Origin: Mycosphaerelloides madeirae
Taxonomy: Eukaryota > Ascomycota > Dothideomycetes > Mycosphaerellales > Mycosphaerellaceae
Reading direction: 5' to 3'
DNA length: 64,000 bases
Assembly: GCA_002785995.1 (NCBI GenBank)
Contig: NHNV01000003.1
Coordinates: forward strand, 124,001 to 188,000
Shown: positions 33,063 through 41,901 of the stretch, piece by piece
Layout: each line of letters starts with the position of its first letter
Position numbering within the stretch: position 1 is the stretch's first letter
Position numbers and translations under genes: made by a program
Notes under the pieces: generated by a model
What the model was told of the DNA's origin: nothing
What the model saw: only the letters and a program-made list of their open reading frames with translations
Databases searched by the model: none

Positions 33063-33833
33063 ATGTCTCACTTCCGCTTCTTCGATCTCCCCAGGGAGCT
33101 GCGCGACCTCGTCTACACCCATCTCATCCACCCGATCAAAGAAATCGCCCCCGAAAACAGCGCCGAAGTATTCGACAAAACCCCCCAATACACCCTCGAT
33201 GCTCCCTGCCCATCTCTCCTCCGCGTTAATAAACAACTCAGCTCCGAATATGCCGACGTTCTACCCAAACATAGAAAACTCATAATAGTCGGAGACACAA
33301 GCGGCGACTTCACCTGCTTTCCCCAGAACAACCCTTCATTTTCCAACCTCATCCGAGACACAACGATATACATCCATGTCCAATGCTACTGCGATCACAT
33401 GTCTGCCGTGGAGCGCCAAGAGTTCTTCGAAGACACCGGAGCGCAGTGCGACGGAGCGGACTTCCTTGACTTCTATGGCATCAAAATTACGAAGACGCTC
33501 GCTCAGTATCCGAATCTTCAGACTTTGCGCCTCAAGCTGGGCCTTTGGGGCGCGGAAGATAAACCGCTCGAGTGGCCTTTGACGTCGCATACGCCGGAAT
33601 TTGCACAAACGCTAGATGATTTGACGAGGCTGAAGGCGTTGAGGAGCATCGATGTTGTGAAGTCCTCTAGTCTAGACGACTATTGGCACTTTACAAGGGA
33701 GAGTGTATGGAGGTGGGAGAACAAGCGCACCGGTAGAGCAGAGTATCGTTTGGGGCGTGGAACGCATCAACTGAAGACGTTTGGAAGGTTCACGATGGAG
33801 AGTGGGTGGGAAAGGGGGATTCAAAATCCATGA
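33063..33833 (+). CDS. F-box-like / small fungal family protein
   Basis: The intronless 256-residue protein starts MSHFRFFDLPRELRDLVYTH, a degenerate F-box (LPxELRDxVY) common to a large lineage-expanded family in dothideomycetes. Then come SLLRVNKQLSSEYADVLPKH, a phrase shared by these proteins, and a Leu-rich segment with TLAQYPNLQTLRLKLGLWG and LDDLTRLKALRSIDVV. ATG 33063 is chosen because it begins the F-box; 18 codons upstream are open but give no sensible extension. F-box proteins may act as SCF adaptors, but most members are uncharacterised. Confidence 0.7.
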   Translation: MSHFRFFDLPRELRDLVYTHLIHPIKEIAPENSAEVFDKTPQYTLDAPCPSLLRVNKQLSSEYADVLPKHRKLIIVGDTSGDFTCFPQNNPSFSNLIRDTTIYIHVQCYCDHMSAVERQEFFEDTGAQCDGADFLDFYGIKITKTLAQYPNLQTLRLKLGLWGAEDKPLEWPLTSHTPEFAQTLDDLTRLKALRSIDVVKSSSLDDYWHFTRESVWRWENKRTGRAEYRLGRGTHQLKTFGRFTMESGWERGIQNP

Positions 33834-34182
33834 TCCTCCCTTGTAGACCGCGGCTATTGCTCACGCGCACCGCTACTAGCTTGCGTGGGTTGATAGGCTC
33901 TTCACTGTGGAGACCATGTCCCAATGTTCGAGCTACGAATGTTGGTGGCACAGCCGAGGCGAGCGGTTGGCTGGTTGCTGTGCCGTAACAGCTTCATCCA
34001 GGTCACGCACAGAGAAAAGGAACATCCTGGCATTGTTCGTTCCTTCTTCTCCTACTGCAAATCAATACAATCGAGAACCGCAGATGCTTGCGCCATCAAT
34101 GCTCCGTCGCTATGCATGTGATGTTGTCCTTGCACAAATTCCATCGCCCACTGGACCATCCACGCCGTGCCTATTTCCAATG
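33834..34182. other. convergent intergenic, nothing seen
   Basis: These 349 bases separate the 3' ends of the F-box-like gene and the first BTB gene. Confidence 0.4.
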
Positions 34183-35229
34183 CTATCCTGACTTCTCATC
34201 ACTCTTCTTGACATGGTACTGCATGCAATCCTCAGCGAATCCTTTCCCTCCAAACGCGATGGCGCTCACTCCGCCTCTATCTCGCAAGTCCATGTTTACC
34301 TTCACCATCTCGACGAAGAACTCTGTCGCTCCCAAACCTGCCATTTCGTTGATAAGGTCACGATTCTGGTTGCGGAGAACAGCATAGTCGACGAAGATCT
34401 TGCGGAGCTTCGAGCCAGGAGAAGTGTTGTCGAACGTGGACTTGATAGCTGATGCGAGTTGCACGTGGTCGCCAGTGGAGCGAAGGCGGCGAATGATCTC
34501 ATCCATGATGAGGTTGACGGAAATCGCATCGCCCAGTCTGACCGCCAGACCGTACGTCTGGGTAAGAAGCACCCAGGCATCTTCAGCTGGAACGTCACCC
34601 TCTTCCACAACGACTTCGTCTCTATGGATACACTGCAAGTATACTGAGAAGGCGTCGGGGTTGTGGTCGGGTATGGGAATCGGTCCTCCACGCTCGTTCT
34701 GGGCGTCTTTGAGAAGGGTTGACCTGGAGAGAATCAGGTTTCGCGGCACGTCAAAGGTCTGCGCATTCTCGAAAGCGCCGACGACGATCTGTAGGGGGTT
34801 GGAGAAGTCGATTCTGTAGAGTGAGTCAGTCGGTGAATCGTAACTGTATCTTCGGGGCATGTAGTACTTCATTCGCTTTGGTCCACGGCCGGAGCTGGAG
34901 CTGGAGCTGGAGCTGGCGAAAGTTGTGTCAGCGCGTTGATTGGCAAAGGTAAATGGCGTGTTGGCCGGCTTAATGTTCGAGGAGGCAAAGGCTGACGGCG
35001 CGGCGGCGCGGAGACTGGCATTGGCATTGATTGATGGCTCTCCGAAGGATACTGGCATGCGGGCGTGTGGCGGGCTGGGAGCACTGAAGCTCGAACAACG
35101 GTTCACACGAGAGCCCTTGTTCGTCGGGTTTAGGATGAACTTCTTATCATCTGGCGAGACGTTAGGAATGGTAGCAGCCTTGGTGGCATGCTCATGCTGA
35201 CCCATGCTGGTGGCTGGCGCCGGCGACAT
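34183..35229 (-). CDS. BTB/POZ-like domain protein
   Basis: From ATG 35229 the protein is 348 residues. A disordered Ser/Ala/Pro-rich N-terminal third includes a run of eight Ser encoded by AGCTCC repeats (34896-34920). The BTB-like domain reads NPLQIVVGAFENAQTFDVPR, NLILSRSTLLKDAQNERGGP, DHNPDAFSVYLQCIHRDEVV and WVLLTQTYGLAVRLGDAISV. A C-terminal helical part (SKLRKIFVDYAVLRNQNRDL) matches the usual tail of fungal BTB proteins. The open frame extends another 103 codons upstream, but the MSPAPATSMGQ start begins the plausible protein. It likely acts as a protein-protein adaptor, possibly for Cullin-3. It is head-to-tail with the next BTB gene. Confidence 0.7.
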   Translation of the reverse strand: MSPAPATSMGQHEHATKAATIPNVSPDDKKFILNPTNKGSRVNRCSSFSAPSPPHARMPVSFGEPSINANASLRAAAPSAFASSNIKPANTPFTFANQRADTTFASSSSSSSSGRGPKRMKYYMPRRYSYDSPTDSLYRIDFSNPLQIVVGAFENAQTFDVPRNLILSRSTLLKDAQNERGGPIPIPDHNPDAFSVYLQCIHRDEVVVEEGDVPAEDAWVLLTQTYGLAVRLGDAISVNLIMDEIIRRLRSTGDHVQLASAIKSTFDNTSPGSKLRKIFVDYAVLRNQNRDLINEMAGLGATEFFVEMVKVNMDLRDRGGVSAIAFGGKGFAEDCMQYHVKKSDEKSG

Positions 35230-35591
35230 GGCGACGGCGTTGATGCTGAGAAGGAAGTTGCTTCGGTACCGAAGAGTCAGGGGAGAGAGAAGGAAGCTGC
35301 TGTGTGATCGACAGAAAGCACGTTCTGTCTTATCAACAGACTCTGCTAGCGTCCGCAGAATTGCCAGAAACAGGCAGGCAAGGCTTTTCACATGCAAACA
35401 GAGACAACTTTTTCCTCCGTAAGACACTGTTTCATTCCTGCTGCTCGCACTTCTTTGGTTTGCTTTACACACGCTGCAGCCTATTCCAGAACCTGTACTT
35501 TCGCGTGGGCGTGCTGCTAAGTTGGCTGATTTCCGCACCCTTCCTAAGCCAAAGCCTGCTCAAAGGCCCCTATCAGACGCAGCTCAACGCA
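35230..35591. other. intergenic between two BTB genes, nothing seen
   Basis: The 362 bases between two minus-strand BTB genes are presumably the promoter of the first and the 3' UTR of the second. Confidence 0.4.
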
Positions 35592-36526
35592 TTACTCGAT
35601 CAAGCTGCCCAGCGTTTGATCCAGCATCAAGATCAAAGCGTACGAAGTGCCCGCTACCTTGCCGGAGTCATCAAAGAAGGCATGCACGGCTTTCTGGTCT
35701 TGAGTCTGTCTGACAGGAGCCGTTGGGGTGTATCGAGCCTTTATGACCTCGATAGCCATCTGTTGCAGTGGGTGTTTGAAGTTATTGGTACTTGTCCTGA
35801 TGTAGACGTACTGGGATATTGTCAACGGTCGGGGTACGTTCTTGAGCTCCTCGCGCATTTTGCTTATTGCAATTTCTTGCGTCTTGGGGCGCCTAGATCC
35901 TCTGCCATCATGTACACATCGACCAGCGTCTTCAGCTTGTTTGTGGGCCCCATTGCCCCTTCGTCAGTAACAAGGATCAAGTCTCCAGTAAACCAGTGCT
36001 GAAGAATGACGTTGAACGTCTGGGGTTCGTGGTTCAAGATCTGATACCTTGAAACAGTCTTGCGAAGGCTTTCGGAGTGTGCTGATGCCAGTTTGCGTGG
36101 CACAAAGAAGTTTTTCTTTCCAATGTCGAACACGATGTTGTCGGTGAAGTACAGCCTATACAGTTCGGTCAGCTGGGAGGTGGTAGCGATATGATGAAGG
36201 CATACTTCATCTTCTTTGCCGGCCTCTCGACATCTTCGGCGATTACGCCGACCTGGGCCCATTTCCTTCTCTGAGCCATCTGTGTGATTCACTTCGTAAT
36301 TGGCTTTGCCGATTACCAGCCTTTGGTGGTTTGATGTTGGTGCTGTTGTTTCGACGTGTCTTGTTGGTGTTTGGAGAGTCTCAACGCAAGGAGAAGGATG
36401 GCTGTAGGCGCGCGTGGTAACGAACATGTGAAGGTCACGCCCCAACATGCATATCCTCGCATTGCGCGGGGTGTGAGCTGTCATCTCATCACAATTCGCA
36501 TATGAAGGGCGCAAAAGCATCTTCAC
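35592..36526 (-). pseudogene. second BTB/POZ-like protein, frameshifted
   Basis: The first part (36526 to about 35865) has an unremarkable basic N-terminus. The BTB domain then reads LTELYRLYFTDNIVFDIGKK, NFFVPRKLASAHSESLRKTV, HEPQTFNVILQHWFTGDLIL and LVDVYMMAEDLGAPRRKK. A TAA follows two codons later. In a different frame the expected continuation appears at once, IAISKMREELKNVPRPLTIS, then KHPLQQMAIEVIKARYTPTA and AVHAFFDDSGKVAGTSYALI, ending at 35592. The break lies within about 10 nt near 35864-35875. A one- or two-base indel, by mutation or sequencing error, explains it. The protein start is uncertain. Confidence 0.6.
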
Positions 36527-36748
36527 AAGCGACTACCGACTTTTTGGTCCTCTTAACCATTATACAGAGCAGCTACTTTTGCATGGAATCATGGAAAGAT
36601 CCGTGAACTTTCCGTTTCGCAGTGCCTCTCGTGCATCCAAGACTATTCGCTTGTCTCGTTGGAGCTGACCGCAGTACACGCTATTTCGAGCTGATTCATG
36701 AGCAGGTCCTCAGAGGCTCCACGAGCTCTGAAGCAGCGAGGTGATGGA

Positions 36749-37695
36749 TCACGAGCGAGCAAATAACCAAGGTCTCCTCAACCAGCCAAGCACGACCACG
36801 CAAGTTCCAATGATGCGACCGATCCCCAAGGGCAAACCGTAGCGGAACGAGGTGCTAGGGCTGACAAACCGGAACGCGGGCAATTGTATCTTTTGCGGTG
36901 GCAGCCGGTTCAAATGCTTCGGAAGTGTAGTTGCTGGACCAGACTTCCCCTGAAAAGCCTTTACAGCTTCCAAGATGATCTCGATACACTCCTCGGGCAC
37001 GCTCAAGAACGGCGAATGACTACTTGGTAACTCGCGATGCTCCACATTGCCACCCATTGCTCGAGCCATACCGACTCCCATTCTCTGTAACAGCACTGGC
37101 AAGCCTCGGTCTTCGACGGTTCCAATGTACCAGGCCGGAACGTTCAACCAGCCAGCATAAGCGTGCTCACCCCCTTCAAACATAGATTTGAAGCTTTGAG
37201 TGCGGAGCTGAGCGACCCAGTAGGCAGCGTCGTCGACGGAGAGGTCGTGGTAGAACAGCCCGCGTGGTGGAGTGACCAGGTCGGAGAACCCAGTGTCTAT
37301 ATTGATCTTCCAGCTAAGTGGAGGAATGCTAAACAGAGGATCCATGAATGCAAGGCCGGTAAGTGTGAAGCCCGATGCGATCAGGATGAGGCCGATGACA
37401 TGGCCAGAGTTGCTGTCCTTGGGGTTGGTGAGGCCTTTGATAGCACTGTTGGCGACCATGCCGCCGAACGAGTGTGCAATGACTACAAAGGTGTGGCCGT
37501 GGACTATTTCGTCGTTAGTGACAGCCCATACAGCGTCAATGTCGACCCTGAAGTCTGCGTCGGGGTTCCTCGCGTGGAGGGGAGAGTGAGTTTGATGCAT
37601 CGCAAGCCATGTTGTTCTTGCAGCGGCTTGGTGAGCCTCTCGAAGCACCTCCCTTGGTGCCAGGAGCCGGCGACGAAGACCAGAAAAGGAGGCAT
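36749..37695 (-). CDS. alpha/beta hydrolase, frame broken by a one-base homopolymer change
   Basis: From ATG 37695 the protein starts MPPFLVFVAGSWHQGRCFER, with the oxyanion-hole loop after the first strand, as in small-molecule alpha/beta hydrolases, and reads to STRGTP. The continuation DADFRVDIDAVWAVTNDEIV is in the next frame. One more C in the run at 37562-37565 (GGGG on the plus strand) would join them. Downstream are the nucleophile elbow FVVIAHSFGGMVANSAIKGL and the catalytic-His segment HRELPSSHSPFLSVPEECIE. The C-terminal 60 residues are basic/hydrophobic. The fold includes esterases, lipases and dienelactone-like hydrolases, and the substrate cannot be assigned. The gene is divergent from TVP18. 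Confidence 0.7.
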
Positions 37696-38117
37696 CACTG
37701 CTCGTTTATTCGTACGCTGGAGATGACGAGAAAGCTGGAAGTTGGAAAGGGTCTGGTGTTTGTTCACTTCCTCCGAAGGCTCCCACGTGCCGAGCTAGAC
37801 CCAAACTAGCAACGTCAGCATGGAGGCTGGACCCTTCCGTTTCTTTAGCGACAGCAGCTGCGGTCGAGCTTGCGACAACACCAAAGCAGGCAATCGTATA
37901 AGCCAGACACCGACACCGACGACCGTCTTTGTGGTCCGACCTCTTGCCAACTCCCGCTGCCTAAACCAGTTCTGAATAACACACGCACTCCCCCGCCATT
38001 CACGCCTGTCACCCGTCCGAACACCCGTTGTCAATAAGCCCCGATCAAGCCGTCGCAGACATCACATTGAAAGAGCCACTTTGCATCAACAGATCTAACG
38101 GAACACCCACAGCCACA
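37696..38117. other. divergent promoter region
   Basis: These 422 bases lie between the starts of the minus-strand hydrolase and plus-strand TVP18 and presumably serve both. No specific element is identified. Confidence 0.4.
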
Positions 38118-38737
38118 ATGACGCTCGCCGATGAGTTCAGGTCGCGGAACTTCAGTAAGTTGGACCTTTGGAAGATTAGAGCGACTCCGAAAACAGCAGG
38201 CTGACAGGTGACATTGCGCAGGCATATACGGACAGTGGTACGCAGCAATAATATGACAACTGTACGAAGGAGTATAATGACCCAAAACTGCAGGACCGGA
38301 GTACTGTGCATCATCCTCTGCTTCGCACTGGGAATCGCAAACATCTTCCACTTCGACCTCATAATCCTGTGGAGTGTCATCTGCCTGTACATGCCACCTC
38401 ATGCTACTTCCCACACTCCCACTGACACGTCTGCAGTGTTTGCGCCTTCATCATCACCTTCATCGAAATCCCGCTCCTCCTGCGAATCTGCCCGACCTCA
38501 CCAAAATTCGACGAGTTCATCCGCCGCTTCGCCTCCAATTACATGCGCGCAGCCATCTACGCCGTCATGTCTATTATCCAGTGGACCTCGCTCGTTCGAT
38601 ACCCTACGTCCCTGATTGCCGCAGCTGTAATGTTGCTCTTCGCAGCCTTGTTCTATGCGTTGGCTGGCATCCGAGGACAGGAGTTCCAGAGCAGTAAGAC
38701 GCTGGGAGGACAAGGTGTCGCACAGATGATTGTATAA
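38118..38737 (+). CDS. TVP18: Golgi membrane protein TVP18
   Basis: Four exons (38118-38154, 38222-38237, 38294-38386, 38437-38737) encode 148 residues. The protein reads MTLADEFRSRNFSIYGQWTG, VLCIILCFALGIANIFHFDL, FIEIPLLLRICPTSPKFDEF, IRRFASNYMRAAIYAVMSII and ends SKTLGGQGVAQMIV. This matches fungal TVP18 throughout, with four hydrophobic segments. TVP18 resides in Tlg2-containing Golgi compartments and is linked to vesicle traffic. Exon 2 is only 16 nt long (encoding the end of S, IYGQ and part of W). All joins keep phase with canonical GT..AG. Confidence 0.9.
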
Positions 38738-39120
38738 AAGCAGGGCATGCTGGCAGTCTTGGAAAAGTTGAAATGACAATGGGCGCGAGCTGGGCTGCGA
38801 GATGCAAATCGCGGTCTTGTGGCTATGAGGATACTTGTGGTAATGGCGCCGAGAGCGGAGTCGAAAATGCTTGCAGCGCGGCGCTAATGAGGAACGTGTA
38901 ATTTACGGTGCAGATGATGTTGTCAGAGTATGGGAAGCGAATGGATAAAACGCTTCTACTTCAATTTATGGACTCACGGGAGGCAACAAACGGGACAATG
39001 GACACTGGAAATTCATAAGAAGTGTCGGCACTGATACGAGTAGAAAGTGCACCACCAGCAAGGCTCTCGAAATATATCATGCTGCATTGTGGGTATCTCT
39101 GCGCCGAGAAAGAGTCCAAA
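38738..39120. other. convergent intergenic, nothing seen
   Basis: These 383 bases lie between the 3' ends of TVP18 and the DUF3245-like gene. Confidence 0.4.
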
Positions 39121-39753
39121 TCACGCGGATGTCGTTTTCTTTTTCTTCTTGCTTTTTTTTGCTTTCTTCGCGAGCACTTCGTCTAGATAGCTCCTCCCTT
39201 TGCGCTTCTTCGGCCTCTCATCCTCCTCCGAGACGTCTTCAACTATCTCTCTGACTGTAGCGAGGTCTTCTCGGAGGTCTGGAGGTTCAGCATTCGGGTC
39301 GAGCGTATCGTCTGTCTTTCCCCCGACTACAGCATATGCTGGAGTCTTAATGTCCCTCGTCTTCCTCCGCGATGAGAAAGTCGCTGCTCGTCCCTCTTCC
39401 TCATCCTCACTCTCTCCCAGCTGGGGCGCAGGCTTTACTAAAGGCTTTGGCTTGCTGGCTTCCTGCTGCGGCTTCCTCTTTGCTTGAGCGGCTTTCTTGC
39501 CGATTATCTGCTCCAGAAGCTTGTCGTTTGCCGCGCGACTGCGCCTCACGGACTCGGGCAGGTTATCGTCTCTGTGCTTTGCGCCTATGGGAGCTCGCTC
39601 GTCTGCGGCTTTGAAGTCCTCGTCATCGCTCTCTTCCGCGGTGGTGGTGGTCGAGGGCTGCGCGAGCCATGAGGATATTACGCGTTGACTGCGTGCCAGA
39701 CCGACATTGAAGCGGCTGGCCCAGACCTCGCCGTCGGAGAGTTGAGCGGCCAT
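39121..39753 (-). CDS. DUF3245-like nucleolar-type basic protein
   Basis: The 210-residue protein starts MAAQLSDGEVWASRFNVGLA then RSQRVISSWLAQPS, the conserved N-terminal block of the small fungal DUF3245 family. The rest is low complexity: acidic stretches (AEESDDEDF, GESEDEEEGR, VEDVSEEDER) alternate with basic ones. It ends in a Lys-rich tail (LAKKAKKSKKKKKTTSA) that looks like a nuclear/nucleolar signal. The function is not known to me. ATG 39753 is chosen because the conserved block begins there; the frame is open for 47 codons upstream. It is divergent from LSC2 with 186 bp between the start codons. Confidence 0.7.
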   Translation of the reverse strand: MAAQLSDGEVWASRFNVGLARSQRVISSWLAQPSTTTTAEESDDEDFKAADERAPIGAKHRDDNLPESVRRSRAANDKLLEQIIGKKAAQAKRKPQQEASKPKPLVKPAPQLGESEDEEEGRAATFSSRRKTRDIKTPAYAVVGGKTDDTLDPNAEPPDLREDLATVREIVEDVSEEDERPKKRKGRSYLDEVLAKKAKKSKKKKKTTSA

Positions 39754-39939
39754 ACACAAGTGTTGGGGGTTGTTAAATGGAATGTGTGGTGTTGAAGAAC
39801 ATCGAAGTGGATATTCGGATGCTGCCGAAGAAAGAAAGCTCAGCCGGCGAGCTTCACCTTTGTGCAGCTTGAGAGAGAGACAGCACCTCACCATCTCTCC
39901 GCCTCCGCCCTCCCTCCCTCTTCACGCCGCACCGCCACT
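39754..39939. promoter_or_regulatory. short shared divergent promoter, DUF3245-like gene and LSC2
   Basis: Only 186 bp separate the two start codons. The 60 bases before LSC2 are CT-rich (CCGCCCTCCCTCCCTC), typical of fungal housekeeping promoters without a TATA box. Shared use is inferred from the arrangement. Confidence 0.5.
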
Positions 39940-41364
39940 ATGTTCAAGCTCGCCCGCAGCAGCAGGCAGCTCGCCTCCGTCTTCCAGGGCGTGAGGGTAC
40001 ATTTCGCTCCTCCCCTGCGGCTATCTCCTACTAACAACCCCCCAGGACACCCCGATCCTCCGCCAGCATGTCCGCAACCTCTCCATCCACGAGTACCGCT
40101 CCGCCCAGCTCCTCGATTCGTATGGCATCGGCGTCCCCAAGGGCAGCGTCGCCCACAGCGCCGCCGAGGCTGAGCAGATCGCCAAGTCCATCGGCGCCGA
40201 GGACATGGTCATCAAGGCGCAGGTTCTCGCCGGAGGACGAGGAAAGGGTCACTTCGACAATGGCTTCAAGGGCGGCGTCCGTATAGTATACAGCCCCCGC
40301 GAGGCCGCCATCCTCGCCGACCAGATGATCGGCCACAAGCTCATCACCAAGCAAACCGGCGAGCGCGGCCGCATCTGCAACTCCGTCTACATTGTGGAGC
40401 GCAAGTTCGCCCGCCGCGAGTTCTACCTGGCCATTCTCATGGATCGTGCAAGCCAGGGACCTGTTATTGTTGCGAGCAGCCAGGGTGGTATGGATATTGA
40501 GGCCGTGGCCAAGGAGAGCCCAGACGCAATCATCACCACCAAGGTCGACATTCACCAGGGCGTGACAGACGAGATGGCGACAAAGATCGCCACTCAGCTG
40601 GGCTTCAGCGAGCAGTGCATTGGTGAGGCAGCGGACGTTATCAAGAAGTTGTACAAGGTATTCATGGAGAAGGATGCCACACAAATCGAAATCAACCCTC
40701 TGTCCGAGACCTCCGATCACCAGGTCCTCTGCATGGACGCCAAGCTCAACTTTGACGACAACGCCGATTTCAGACAAAAGGAAGTTTTCAACTGGCGCGA
40801 CACCACGCAAGAAGACGCGGATGAGGTCAAGGCTGCGGAGGTCGGCCTCAACTTCATCAAGCTGGACGGCGATATTGGCTGCCTCGTCAACGGAGCTGGT
40901 CTGGCAATGGCGACCATGGACATCATCAAGCTCAATGGCGGAACACCTGCCAACTTCCTCGACGTCGGTGGTGGCGCTACTCCCGAGGCCATCAAGGCTG
41001 CATTCGACCTCATCACCTCCGATCCCAAGGTCACTGCCATCTTCGTCAACATCTTCGGCGGTATCGTGCGATGCGACGCCATTGCCAAGGGTCTCATCAA
41101 TGTCGTCTCCGAGATGAACCTCCGAACCCCAGTCATTGCGAGATTGCAGGGCACGAACATGGAGCAAGCACAGAAGCTACTCAATGAGAGCGGGCTCAAG
41201 ATTTTCAGCATTGATGATCTGCAAACTGCGGCAGAGAAGAGTGTGCAATTCAGCAAAGTCGTCAAGATTGGTAAGTCCTCACATTTCTCGTGACGTTTGC
41301 ATGCTGATTTATAATTACAGCCCGCGACATTGACGTTGGTGTCGAGTTCACTCTGGGAATATAG
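39940..41364 (+). CDS. LSC2: succinyl-CoA ligase [ADP-forming] beta subunit, mitochondrial
   Basis: Three exons (39940-39990, 40046-41270, 41321-41364) encode 439 residues. A mitochondrial presequence (MFKLARSSRQLASVFQG..VRNLS) is followed by the ATP-grasp domain: LSIHEYRSAQLLDSYGIGVP, VIKAQVLAGGRGKGHFDNGF, ERKFARREFYLAILMDRASQ, EINPLSETSDHQVLCMDAKL, then FDDNADFRQ. The CoA-ligase domain contains GCLVNGAGLAMATMDIIKLN, GGTPANFLDVGGGATPEAIK, VNIFGGIVRCDAIAKG and PVIARLQGTNMEQAQKLL. It catalyses succinyl-CoA + ADP + Pi to succinate + CoA + ATP in the TCA cycle, paired with an alpha subunit not in this window. Length and domain order are standard. Confidence 0.95.
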
Positions 41365-41715
41365 ATGGAGACAGGAGAGCTTTACATGCTTATTTGATAC
41401 CTTGCTTAGGGCGTTGCATTTTGATTCCTGTGTATCATTTTTCCCAGCGAGCCTGCTATGCCACAAGTCGACTCCAGATGCCGCCTACCTTTACTCTGCA
41501 TGGCACCACTGTAAAACTGCTAACGTGCTCATAGACCCAAGAATCTCTTCGCTAACCCAACTGCCGACCCCGCTAGAATCAATGCCAGCCTCTCTCGAAC
41601 CGGGCTTGTCCTTGTGATTGACAAGGACCGAGTCATGGAGCTGCTCAGAGCTCCCCTCATACCAAGACCTGTTTCACTTCATCAACTGCCGGCCATCCCT
41701 CTCATCGCACGCGGC
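41365..41715. other. intergenic, nothing seen
   Basis: These 351 bases hold the LSC2 3' UTR and possibly the promoter of the following genes. Confidence 0.4.
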
Positions 41716-41892
41716 ATGTCCGGCGAGCCCAAGAAACGACGAAAGAAAAGAAAGACGGCAGTTCCGCCAACCTCTCATCGCTGGTGGTACAAATACCTCT
41801 CCGTCCTCGACTACACCACTTCTTCCATCTTCACTCTGGCCCTACTATCGACGCTGTGTACGGCAGCATACCTCGTCTTGTTCATCTACTGA
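41716..41892 (+). CDS. possible 58-residue single-pass membrane protein
   Basis: The frame reads MSGEPKKRRKKRKTAVPPTS, then HRWWYKYLSVLDYTTSSIFT and LALLSTLCTAAYLVLFIY. This is a strongly basic N-terminus followed by one long hydrophobic helix running to the end, the profile of a tail-anchored or small membrane protein. The frame can be extended 34 codons upstream to 41614. Its stop lies only 9 nt before the carotenoid oxygenase ATG, so it might instead be translated from the same transcript as an upstream frame. I do not recognise a family; this is a tentative call. Confidence 0.4.
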   Translation: MSGEPKKRRKKRKTAVPPTSHRWWYKYLSVLDYTTSSIFTLALLSTLCTAAYLVLFIY

Positions 41893-41901
41893 TTCGACGA
41901 C

